Shown piece by piece: positions 10,858 through 21,845 of a DNA stretch of 64,000 nt; the stretch's first letter is position 1; each line of letters opens with the position of its first letter. The notes under the pieces are model-generated. The model had not been told where the DNA came from and did not search any database. It saw only the letters and a program-made list of their open reading frames with translations. A program made the translations under genes and the position numbers. This DNA comes from Gibbula magus. Its lineage: Eukaryota; Mollusca; Gastropoda; Trochida; Trochidae. The stretch covers positions 47,482,040-47,546,039 of the forward strand of contig OW388293.1 in NCBI GenBank assembly GCA_936450465.1. Direction: 5' to 3'.

Positions 10858-12721
10858 ACATAAGTCAACAAGCAGGCCGGTTTCAGGGATAGGTTTGCAG
10901 ACAATGAAAGGAACGCTCATAAAGGATCTCGGGCTGGACAATGGAGTTGAAATTGTCTTCACAAAACTAATTGACACATCAGATGAAAATGCCAATGGTC
11001 TGATACTCGACAAGAAAACATCAAAAGGTGACACCATGTTACATAGACTTGTACATGCTTCGGTAGATTCACCCGGCAACATGAAGTACTACATGCAGAT
11101 TTTTGATAGGATTTGTTCGAGATCTGCACAGTGGTATCAGAAATATGAATGTAACTCCGGTGGCAATGATGATCAGCTTGATGAAAACGTTGCGCGAAAG
11201 GATGTTAATGTTGGAGAAAACAATGAAAATCATAAGCAAAATGATGACATTGTTGAGCAAATCGAGGAAAATGATGAGCAAAATGATGACATTGTTGTGC
11301 AAAACGGGGGAAATGATGAGCAAAATGATGACATTGTTGTGCAAAACGGGGAAAATGATGAGCAAAATGATGACATTGTTGAGCAAATCGAGGAAAATGA
11401 TGAGCAAAATGATGACGTTGTTGTGCAAATCTGGGAAGATGATGAGCACAATTATGACAATGAAACAAAGTACAAATACTTTGCTATGACCTATCTCTTG
11501 GAAAAGTCAAAAGACAGCAGTGATAGAAATGTATGGAATTTAGCCACTGAGAAAGTTGCGATTGAAATGATAGAAAAACTCATGTATCTGAACGGTGTAA
11601 CATGTGAAAATGAAAATGTTTTCGATGTCTCAAATTTGGTAATCATGTGTTTTTCAATTGGCAACTTTTTCAAGCGTTCCTGTGCTTGTTTTTGCGTAAT
11701 GGATTCATTCGATGAAAACCTACCAGCATTGCTGCAGCAAGCAAACAACGAAAATAAATTTCACGAGCTGATGAGAGTTAAGCCTTTGAAGAAGTTGACA
11801 GACATTTTCTGTTCCATCAACACAAAGATTTACATTGTTGTTGTCTTCCTTCACATAGTGTACATGTCTCTGTTCAGCTATCTTGGATGTGAACTAATGG
11901 ATGCACGAAACCCAAAACCTACTGACACAACCAAGGGATTGATGTACGGCGTTGGACTCATTGAGCCTCTGCTGCTGTCTTTTTATCTTTTCAATAAACT
12001 TTTCAAATTGCTTTTGTGGAAAATATATACAAGTTCAGACTTTGACAAGAGTAAATACAGAAAGATAAACTATGGTCATGAAATAATTTGGTTCATCACT
12101 ATTTTAGTGTATGATGTTTTACTTTGTAAAGTTATTGCAAGTGTTGGAAGTGAAATAACCCCGACAAGGAGAAACATCCTGTCTGTTTGCTTACTGCTGG
12201 GCTGGCTCCTCACCTTTGCTTTAGCAAACGGAATAAAGCAAATTCACTTTTTCTTCAAATTAGTCTTAAGAGTAATTTTCACAGATGTCCTGAAAATTCT
12301 CCTTGTTTATATTATCTTCTTGCTTGGCTTTTCTCTCTCGGTCCATGCCCAGTTTATTTCATCAGCCAATATCACGATGACGTATGAAACACCGATTCAC
12401 ACAATGTATCTACTGTTCAACGTGATGGTTGGAATGCAAAAGGTTGTTGATGATAACACAGAGATATATCTAGATGCTGTTGGTGCTTCACCCCTGTTTT
12501 CTAAAATTTTGTATATCGGATACGTTTTGTGCTCAACAATTGTTCTTCTCAATCTTCTTATTGCCATGATGAATACCTCGTACTCAACGATTGAGATTGA
12601 ACATCTGAATGAATGGATCTTCAATGCAGTTCATTTCGGCATTAAAACTGCAACAAACTTTCCAGCACTTGCAAAGCTCCTTGGTGCCAATAGCATAAAC
12701 AAAGGGAAGCTGTTCCGTTAA
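10858..12721 (+). CDS. TRP-type cation channel, large 3' exon (copy 1)
   Basis: The exon follows an acceptor (TTTATTTCAG, ends 10857) and opens with one base completing a codon, so at least one upstream exon exists but was not found. Numbered from the TTG at 10895: residues 30-65 hold one ankyrin-like segment (GDTMLHRLVH); about 110-185 is a 14-residue acidic repeat (EQNDDIVxQxxxND); S1 about 311-330, S2 345-372, S3 395-412, S4 425-455, S5 467-490, pore helix and filter 500-514 (NVMVGMQ), S6 538-563 ending LLNLLIAMMNTSY. The layout and the S6 signature place it in the TRP superfamily, nearest TRPV/TRPC style; I cannot fix the subfamily. The expected product is a tetrameric plasma-membrane cation channel. 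The stop TAA at 12719 cuts off a coiled-coil tail that continues in the same frame. Confidence 0.85.
11222..11448 (+). repeat. In-frame 42-bp minisatellite in TRP copy 1
   Basis: About five units of 42 bp encoding EQNDDIV(E/V)Q(I/N)(E/G)(E/G)ND. Unit length is a multiple of three, so copy-number change keeps the frame. It lies in the cytoplasmic N-terminal part, between the ankyrin-like segment and S1. Open frames on the other strand here are repeat artefacts. Confidence 0.9.
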
Positions 12722-13042
12722 TCGGAGTTTGATAGAAGAACAATCGAATTGCCACGGAGTGACCTGCTCCTCGATGATAATCAACCAACAGCGTTCAAGT
12801 ACACAGATAAACACTTCAGAGAACTGAAGCATGGCATTGAGCATACAGAGACAATTTTGAAGGCAGAAATAGCAGACATAAAGAGATCACAGAATGAATT
12901 GATGAACCTCATCAAAGATCTGCAGGGTGGGAAGGAAAGAAGAACACAAACAGATTCTGAACCAAATGAAGGAAACAGCACAGCCACATCCCGAAGAGGG
13001 AGAAGGTTATGGGCGTTTTTTAGGACCAGAAACGAGAAGTAA
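12722..13042 (+). pseudogene. Severed coiled-coil tail of TRP copy 1
   Basis: Same frame as the channel, directly after its TAA. It encodes about 106 residues, with a heptad-like stretch (FRELKHGIEHTETILKAEI and on), then a basic R-rich end (SRRGRRLWAFFRTRNEK) and TAA at 13040-13042. The paralogue tail at 27603-27872 is clearly homologous. It was therefore coding in the common ancestor. It may now be lost, reached by readthrough, or joined by a splice I cannot see. Confidence 0.7.
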
Positions 13043-14980
13043 ATCACACAATAGACTTCAACAGAATGAGCAGCCAGATTAACAAAAAGTTCTAAAACTG
13101 ATCCCATTGTGAAATATATCAACCAATCACAGCCTGAGGATATCTGAATACCTTTGAATAATGGAATAATTTGAACTTGTTTCCCAAACTTTGAATCTGT
13201 GCAATTATTGTCTGAAATACCATATTGTCATTAAAAGGTGTCATCTTCTACCTATTTGACACTTTTTTATTTGTTCTGGAGTCAAACCACTACGACCCTA
13301 CGAATTTTAGTCAAGAGAGCGCACTCCATCTATCACCGTTAAAGGTAAAATTGGGATTGGGCTACGGAAACATGATGTAAAATAAATTTGGGAAACTCAA
13401 TAACAATAACAATTATTTGATATTTCGTGGCAATTAAAAATGTTTGAAATATTCAAAATATATCATTGGAACATCACATTTCTACAGAAGATTACACAGA
13501 CAGATCCTTGGAGGTGGGTGCGTGCTGATATCATCAGAATTAGTGAGTCATGAGCAGGTAAATATAGGATACACGTTATAGACATAAACATTTTTATTTG
13601 AAATGAAACAACAAAAACATAGATAATGATTTTATTATCAACATCAAAATATAGAGTGGCATCTATAAAATAAGAAAATCAACCATGTTTCTAATTTTCA
13701 AATATCAAAAGCTGTTAAATAATCCACAATTTATTCATTTAATTTAACAATGATATGAATAAACAAAGTTACGGAATAGGGTTATTTCAACAAAGGTAAA
13801 ATGAAGAGTTTCATGACTAGGCCTATCATGTTTTATAGACCATTCAATCATTGGCGGATTGAAGGGAATTATTTATGTAAAATATTCTCTTTTGAAACAA
13901 TGTTTTACAAACAATTGTCATGGCTTTCACAAACTTAATGCATAGAAATTGAATAATCCCCCCTATAGAAATTGAGAATTGTAGTAAAGGTGACATATTC
14001 AATTCAAATTTTTGAATCTATTTGATATATTTCATGCTGCATCAAGATTAAATTATATCCCATTTCATGTCAAGAAGATCATTTTTATATGTAAAATAAA
14101 GTTTTGTTGTCTTATTTTAATTCTAAAACTAAAACGTTCTCAACAGATAACTGATGGTTGAAGGTCACTTCCGCTGCCTTATATGGCATAAACAACAAGC
14201 AGACGACCTTATTCAGGTCAAATAACAGGGGATAAATTTGTCAGCACTGTCTTCAGAGTTGTAGGTGAGCCACTTTCAGCTAAAATGCGGGGGTAGGAGA
14301 AATTTGATAAGTTTAAATATTCGCAATGAAACTACTTAAATGCAGTACATTTATGGAGTGTAATCAAAGCAAATGAATTTTGACTACTGATTTGCGTATA
14401 TACATCGTAGCTTGAAGACTTGCCCTTAGCGTTAAACCGGAAGTACAGATTGCCGAGATACGATGAGGTCCGACTATACAATTATAGGCAATCTACACCC
14501 ATATCAGACTATCTGCATAATCTCAGCATATGTGATGCATTTTGAAGAAAAATCTTAACTTTTGCAAATGGGATATTGGCAACATCATTTCATGGTTAAC
14601 ATGTGTAACAGTTCTGAAAGTTATTATTTCATTCGTAAATATTGTCCCTTTGAAAGAATAGACTATTCAGTTTTCGTGAAATGTTTATAATATATCGAGG
14701 AGTAGAAAAAGCGATACCAACAATCAGTTCAAGAAGGTTCATTTTGCCGACATCTTGTATTACCATAATTTCAGTATTTCATAAAATTTCACCTTAAATA
14801 CCATAGTACACTATTTTCAAGACATCCCTTCGAAATAGCAATTTCAGCGCCCCGTTTGTGTTTGACCAGATATGAAATATTAAGTACTATACTCTCATGA
14901 ATGAAATATATCTTTACGAGATGCAAACCACAGTCATTCAATGAGATGAGTTATGTTCCCTACGTAACCCTTAAAAGGTG
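13043..14980. other. 3' flank of TRP copy 1, otherwise unrecognised
   Basis: The first 100 bp still aligns weakly with the 3' flank of copy 2 (GAGCAGC-A, CATTGTGAAATA versus CATAGTAACATA). The rest is AT-rich, with no ORF over 60 codons and no repeat that I could delimit. Confidence 0.45.
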
Positions 14981-15308
14981 TTAAAGGGGCAGTAGCACGC
15001 GTACGTTTTTTCCGGTGAAATAAGTCGATGAAATGTATTTGAAAAATAATTTTAAAAATGAGTGTACATGGTTCCGTAAAGCCATGGGAATCGTTTTTGT
15101 CAATCGAAATAATAAATTCTATTCACAATAAAATGGCCGCCATGCAATTTTTGCTTTATACGCAACACCGTTTTTACCACTAAGGGAAATTGGTTTATGT
15201 AATAAGAAATTTTACCCTTTAAAGTAAATATAAATGACATAAACTATCATTATAAATGGGAAATTTGAAAAAATAAAATTTGCAAAAAACGTGCTACTGC
15301 CCCTTTAA
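14981..15308 (+). mobile_element. MITE with TTAAAGGGGCAGTAGCACG termini, copy 1
   Basis: It starts TTAAAGGGGCAGTAGCACG and ends CGTGCTACTGCCCCTTTAA, perfect inverted termini of 19 bp. The internal landmark AAAATGGCCGCCATGCAATT is shared in reverse with 48113-48473. 328 bp, non-coding. Confidence 0.85.
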
Positions 15309-15444
15309 CAACACGGATTACAAATATAGAATACTTTGGACGGGTGGCTCCAGTTCTTGTGAAGTTAATGACTTTTCTGTTATTAAAGGTCTTCTCAGGA
15401 TTTCCATCGTGCATACATTAACACATATTTGATATGTTTCCTAT

Positions 15445-15988
15445 TTCAGAGCAGTCTCTCCCCACAGAGGTTACTCTCTTCAGATTTCCGATCCTAACTT
15501 CTGTTCTTTTTCACTTAAAATCGGGTGCGGAAATGGAGTGTCCTGAATGGTTGAAATTGAATTCAGTTGTGCAATCAGCGACGCCGTTGTATAAGTGACA
15601 TGTCATAATGCTGAAATAAACGTTATATAAACGTTTTCTCGTCTAATGTGTTTTCCTCGAAATATGCTTTTTGATTTTGTGAACTATTGATGCTTATAAG
15701 TAATTATAAAGAAGACCAAATAAGAGACAAATACCCATAATAGTCATTTGTGTTATTTACATCAGACATATTCGAAAGACATTTGCTAATGAGCAAGACC
15801 CTTAAGAGTCAAATGCCTAAATCTTTGAAGTCACTCGGTCGACATGACCGCTGAAAGATGAGTTTTCATTGATTAAAAAGCAGGGATACAGTATAATGTC
15901 CCCATTTCACCCACTAGGGAATTTTGCTGGAGTGTTAGGATCGGAAATCTAAAGGGAGTAACCGCTGTGGGAAGAAAATGATTTCAGA
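15445..15988. mobile_element. Inverted-repeat element, arms about 50 bp
   Basis: Left arm 15445-15500 and right arm 15933-15988 are complementary over CCCACAG-GGTTACTC-CTT and AGATTTCCGATCCTAAC, with a few mismatches. Length about 544 bp, no ORF. Likely a MITE. Target duplication not resolved. Confidence 0.7.
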
Positions 15989-16660
15989 ACAGAAATATGT
16001 AATATAATATCCTGTCAAAATATTTCCGTCGGAAAAAGGAATGAGTGATATCTGTCGGTCACGCTCTATCAAATGAGATATGTTTCCGGATCTTAATTAA
16101 AAACTATATAGTTGCAGATTTCGCAATGACATTTTGAGATTCGTGAACTGATTCTTTTGCTACAAAAATATTTAAGATTATAAATCTGTTCTTCCTGTTC
16201 TATGATACACATTAAACAAGGACATTGTTAAGAGTATGTTTCGGTTTCTTAAATTGAACTTTAATGAAGATGCTTGCTTCCAAACTCCAATTCAATACAA
16301 ACATATTTTCATTTTCATATTGTCTCATTACAAACATTCACACATTTCAACCGGCGCCAAATGTTTCAAATGTTATAAATATACCTGCATTTTGTTTCTG
16401 TAAACAGTGTGAAATAGTATAGCCAAACATTAGTGACATTAATAATGGACTTTCGGTACAAGAAACAATTGCTTTAATTTAATGTTTTTGGCAGTATTTT
16501 CCCCTTAAACATTCATTCTAAGTTTTCTATTTTTTCATTCTATTTTAAAATAAATCAACAGGTGTTTTTTTGTAGCATACCTCACAAAACATACTGATTT
16601 AATGTACTGTACATATGACCGGAGAAGATGCGTCCCTGAAATATGTTCGAACAATGGTTG

Positions 16661-16934
16661 TTTACCGTAAATCCTTAATTAGACGCCTGCCTCGAATAGG
16701 CGCCCCTGATAGTGCTTGAACTGAAAAATTAAACGCCTGCATTAATTAAACGCCGGGTAAAACGAATTCAAATTCTACAATTGCTGCTTCCCACCGTAGT
16801 TGATTGTCTCTACAAACCTTATTACGAAAAAGCGCCTGCTTTTTTTTTTATAGAAGCCTGCTTCGAGTAGACGCCTATGGTGTAGACTGTTTGAAAAAAT
16901 AGAGGCCCGGCGTCTAATTAACGATTTACGGTTA
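16661..16934. mobile_element. MITE with TTTACCGTAAATC termini
   Basis: The left end ACCGTAAATCCTTAATTAGA (then CGCC) and the right end GGCGTCTAATTAACGATTTACGGT are inverted repeats. The interior repeats the motif AGACGCCTG / GCGCC several times. About 273 bp, non-coding. Confidence 0.75.
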
Positions 16935-17069
16935 GTGCAATAATGGTGATGTGAATTCACACTTATCTGTATGCGAACTAATTAACTGACGAGGCCGTAT
17001 AAAACGCAGTTACACTTTTATCCCTGTTTATACACTGAACTGTTTATAAGTTCGAGCAACTCGCGCCAG

Positions 17070-17254
17070 TCTCATAAATAGCGGCTGTCTCCATCACTGG
17101 CACATTTAAGCCTTGTTTTTGCACTTCCTTTACATTGTTGTGCTAGCACTGAGGCGCGCTATGAAGTTCAGGTGCATGACACTAACACAGAAAAGTAAAT
17201 TAAATGCAGCAAGCCTTAAATAAGCCAACGATGGAGAGTGCCGCTATTTATGAG
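17070..17254. repeat. Inverted repeat with CTCATAAATAGCGGC arms
   Basis: Arm 17070-17101 (CTCATAAATAGCGGCTGTCT...) pairs with 17224-17254 with few mismatches. Weaker complementarity (ACGAGGCC / AGGCCTCGT) at 16987 and 17366 suggests that the element could extend to about 16985-17382. Confidence 0.65.
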
Positions 17255-17510
17255 ATACATCGTTGTATCAGTTCAACTTATCCGGTCATAAAAGCACACT
17301 TTCCTGCATATAGTTTGAGGAAGCAAATCACTCAAGTAGGTCTGGTATTACACGAATCTGAACCTAGGCCTCGTTAATCTTAAAATGTAAGAGTTTTTGA
17401 ATTTTCATAAAAACATATCAGAAATTCAAAAGAGTGAATTTTAGCCAGCGTCATTATCATCATGATAAATAAAGGGTATATGTGAGAGATATACCCATAC
17501 TTGTCCGAGT

Positions 17511-17607
17511 GTATCCAATGATACCCTACGTTTTTCCCCGTGGGGCCCTTACGAGGCGTAGCCGAGTAAGGCTCCACCGGGAAAAGTGTAGGGTATCATT
17601 TGATACA
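17511..17607. repeat. Long GC-rich hairpin
   Basis: GTATCCAATGATACCCTAC pairs with GTAGGGTATCATTTGATAC. Inside it, TTTTTCCCCGTGG pairs with CCACCGGGAAAA, and CCTTAC pairs with GTAAGG around a GAGGCGTAGCC loop. Probably the terminal foldback of a dispersed repeat: related GTGTAGGTATAT / ATACACCTACAC motifs occur at 18122-18212. Confidence 0.7.
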
Positions 17608-17923
17608 CAAGCTTGTGTATGAAACGCACAACCCAAATACGGCCTCATATGTGACAACTTCCGGGTACGTACGGTATGGCTCAATGACGGTAGTGTCAAC
17701 GCACGTGCATCTTGCTGAATTGTACAGCTAACGCTATAAACTGGATGACTAATGTCAACATGGCCAAAGTGTAGAGAAAACAGAAGCAACTTTCAGTATG
17801 TTAAGGCATGTTGCACCAAATATTAAAAAACATTCTTATATAAAAAGAAATAGAGAAATTTGTGAAAGTATATCACGCATTATAAGAACCTCATTCATTT
17901 TGGTCATGAACAAATTTTCAACT

Positions 17924-17993
17924 GGCCTGTGGTGTAATGGTTAGTTCGTTCGGCCAGAAAGCAACAGGACACAGCTTCGATCCCAGGTTTCAA
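17924..17993 (+). other. tRNA-like sequence, possibly SINE head
   Basis: It begins GGCCTGTGGTGTAATGGTTA, resembling a tRNA D-arm/A-box, and about 50 bp later has GCTTCGATCCCAGG, like a B-box/T-arm. The acceptor stem does not pair well, so it is more likely a tRNA-derived fragment than a functional tRNA. Confidence 0.3.
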
Positions 17994-18215
17994 ATGAAAC
18001 ATTTGTAAGTGTCGTACATGTTCATATAAAATCTGTCATTTTATAATCATTTTATAATTTATCATCACTTAGATTTGGAAATTTAGAAAATTGACTCCAT
18101 TGATTTCTCAGTTAATAAAAAGTGTAGGTATATTAGCAAAGTGTAGGTATATCAGAAAAAAGTATAGGGGAAAAGTGGACATATAGGTGTATCGGCTAAT
18201 ACACCTACACTAGTT

Positions 18216-19511
18216 ACAAAAGAAACCAAAGCAACGAGACCGGAAGTGGGGTATACAAAAATTAATTTACTGAGAAATTTTAAGATTTAGCATTGATCCC
18301 CACCTGTCACAAAGTGATCTGACTGACAAACGTCGATGGCGTTGGATCAAATTCCATAACAGAAGATCATCTCTGGCGTTAGTCAGACGAGGACGGCTGG
18401 GAATGTGTTTAGGGGTCACATTACGATTGTGTATTTTTTTTTGTAATGCACAGTTCCTTTACTGATAGCAAAGTGATTAACAATAACGTCAATTTTGACC
18501 CCCGGCAACGCCATTATCTGATTCCGTATTGCTATTTGTGTTGGTTTAAGCATTGTTTGTTAGATATGTCCCGTTTGCGTGCTGGGTGCACGTGATAACG
18601 ATTAATGTCTCATACAGAGGTTTGACAGTCTTCTCATACAGATTTCGCGCATGTATAGTTTAAGAGATATGATTTTCATTCACGTCGTGGAACATGTGAA
18701 TATTTCATTCACCAAATATGACTTGACAATATATTCCGGTTTTACGACTTTTCATAAGGATTTTGAATTTTGTAAGCATACAGCCAAACATACGATTTCT
18801 GTTTTTGACCATGAGTATATTTCCATCGGATAGTTTCAACATCATCAAAGAGCTATTGAGTATGATATGTTTCTGATAGAAAATTATTTGTTTAAACAAT
18901 TATAAATGATAGCAATCGCTTGACAAATATTTCGTATAAAACATGACATTTGAAAACCAAATTACAACCTGATGACAATCCGCTGTAATGTTGTTTCTGA
19001 ATATGATGTCATTTGAAGCATTTTCCTTTATTGCATTCTACATAATTTAGTATACATGTTACACATTATTTACGCTAGCTCCACAAACAAGATGTGCCTT
19101 TTCGTGATAAGACATTTGTGGTTTGTATTCGTTTATTTTGTGGTTATTTTTTGGCCGGTTCATGGAAACATAACTTATACAGTAGCTCTTTCGGGGCATC
19201 AGTATGCCCGGAGCATATTTCCCACACTATACCTGCTAACTTCACCAAACTTTATACACATGTCAACCCTGATTCGATGAGTATCTTGAAAGTCAGATAT
19301 ATATATATTATTTTTTTTAAACGTGACGTAAAAAATCTTTAATACTATAAATTTATGATAAGTCACCAAACTAACACAACTTGGAAACCATTATTCCTAG
19401 ATGAACATTTGCGGATTAGACCTAGTGTTAATTTAATAGTTGGTTTGGGCCATGCAAACATGATCTTACATGTGGCTCTGTAAGGACCATATCGCCCAAG
19501 CTATACATGCC
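18216..19511. other. Non-coding, nothing recognised
   Basis: Short overlapping frames only. No family resemblance, splice-bounded exon or clear repeat found. Confidence 0.4.
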
Positions 19512-20020
19512 AGTTAAAGGTGCATCCATTGTGTTTCACAAAATTGTTACTAGGCTTAAATACATTCAACACACCATATGTGCCGTTTACAGTACAAATA
19601 AATTCACTCAGCTTGCATATTTATCCCCAATCGCCAAATATATCATAATTAAGATACCACAATTTTGCATACCACTTCTAAATGCCCTTCAAAGACCTGA
19701 TATCATAATTATTTGTTTCCAATTAAAATCGAGCAACGTCATTATGCACCTGCAGAAACCGAAACTGCACGTCCCATTTACATGCACAGTAGTTATATGA
19801 AGTATTAAACATCCATTGTGTTTCATAAAATTTTATTTGGCTTTAGTATGTTCCAACACACCATGTGTGCTGTTCTACAGCACTCATAAATTCACCCAGC
19901 TTGCATATTCATCCCCAATCGCTAAAATATAACATGTTAATTAAAATCGAGTATCATCATCATTATTGTGTAAAAACGAAAACTGCGCTCCCATTTACAT
20001 GCACAGTAGTTATATGACCT
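19512..20020 (+). repeat. Two direct diverged copies of a dispersed repeat
   Basis: Copy a 19512-19800 and copy b 19806-20020 share CATCCATTGTGTTTCA, CAACACACCAT-TGTGC, CAGCTTGCATAT, ATTAAAATCGAG and a perfect CCCATTTACATGCACAGTAG end. A piece at 20070-20135 (TTACGTTTGACTCATTGACG) continues the family as at 10741. Confidence 0.75.
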
Positions 20021-21301
20021 TTTAAAGATTATCAACCCAAATCTGTCATTTTGTTTGTTATAAAAAAGATTCCAAAATTACGTTTGACTCATTGACGCAT
20101 GTCAATCGCGATGCATTGTCCGGTTTTCGATCCGAAATCACTACTTTTACCTTCATATCGTCAATATACTGAGTCGATTAACATCGACATGGTAGTTTTC
20201 GGTATAAGTCTGTACTTCTCGATAAAGTAACACCATTAATAACATTTGGAATATGTGATCCCCAACAACACAATGGGTGTACCTTTAAATCTATAAGCTA
20301 ATTCAACGGAAACAATACAAGATGACAACGCGACAGATATCGTAAGGAAAGAGCCATAAACAATGTTATATCTATTCAACCGGAAGGCTACTTCCCCATT
20401 GTCTAATTGTACGGAAGTGTATGTGATTTTCACATAAGGTCGTGTCACTAACCACGTAAATTCATATTATATATACATGTAGTATATTTATTATATACTT
20501 GCATGCAATGACAAGGATGTATATATAGAGAGAGTATAAACGTAGTAATAACAATAAGTAAGCAATTATTCGTGATCGCATATTGAAAACTTATTCTCTT
20601 TAAATAAATAAATTATGTTTGCCACTATATGTATTTATGTAATGACAATACTCAGTGTGTTTGCACTCACATACCTCAAAAGTTTCCAAGGATGTTATTT
20701 TAATGACATGTATGACTGTTGTCAAACATTAGTTACCCTTTTAGTGTCAGTCTATTCAGTAAAGTGATAATATTTACATGTTTAGTCGTGATCGAAAAAC
20801 GGACAATTAACCGTTGATGCGTCAAATGATCAGCGTAATTTTGAAATAAATATAGAGATAAAGAGACAAATATTGGTTTGTAATGTTCAATGAATCATAT
20901 AAAGTGTATGCGTGTAACTGTGATGCGTGAAATCGGCTTCTCGCCATGTACATGTATTAAGCAGTTAGTCAATGTCCATAGAGATAAAGTTATTGTCAAA
21001 TATTTGGCATTGGGGATATAAATGCAAGTTCAAATGAGATGATTTGGCCTTAAATAAACACATTTCATACTTTAGCATGTATCAAACTAAATAAAAGTTC
21101 AATAAACACACTTAGTTTCCCTTTAAAACACCTGACCCAATATCAAATTATTGCGTTTTCTATCAAAAATCTAACAGAGTGTACCAATTGTATTTTACGA
21201 AATTGCTTTGTAATGGTTATTTACTCTGTTAAACCTCGTCTTTGGTAACGCAACAGTAGACACGAACAATTCGTCGTGTAAGTGATCACCCTGTTCCTTC
21301 A

Positions 21302-21481
21302 ATGGAGGTATTAGAATTATCTGTTCAAGGAATACACCTAGTCATGCATGGAACATATCGATTAATATCTGTAGACGTTTCGGAGGGTATGAGTAGTGTC
21401 GATTACACAAGACAACGACTGCAGTCCCTGTTGGTGGAATATGGTATCACGGATTTACCGAAGCAAATCGTATACTTCTAG
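21302..21481 (+). CDS. Small hypothetical ORF, 59 codons
   Basis: ATG at 21302 to TAG at 21479-21481 encodes a mixed-composition protein ending GITDLPKQIVYF. The frame is also open for at least 30 bases upstream, so it could be a terminal exon. I recognise no family. It is listed because codon composition looks less random than its surroundings. It may still be a chance frame. Confidence 0.2.
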   Translation: MEVLELSVQGIHLVMHGTYRLISVDVSEGMSSVDYTRQRLQSLLVEYGITDLPKQIVYF

Positions 21482-21845
21482 ATAAAATATCATGTTGTAT
21501 TAACAGTCGACAAAGAAGCGAAGGCCCATGTGAAGAAGTAAACGAGACTCGTCAGCACAATGACGTGACACCACTGTTGTACTCTACAGTTGCGGTGTAT
21601 ACAGTCCACTAATAACTTAGGAGCTTGTGTTGTGTCGTCTGAGAGGTCTTCTTGCACGGTAACAACGTTGGAATAACCTTCTGTTAACTGTTTTCCGAGA
21701 GTTTCAGATTTATCATTGAGAAGTCTGCAGTTGAGACAAGATGTCGAGGTAAAACTGTTAATTTTCTTATAATAGTCTCAATCAAGAAAGTTTTGTTTGA
21801 TACTGTCGATCTGTTTCTCTTTATATTCTTACTGCAAATAAAAAC

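Noticed and set aside
11069..11489. Several open frames on both strands, rich in repeats, over 11.07-11.49 kb
   Set aside because: They are alternative readings of the 42-bp minisatellite inside the TRP exon.
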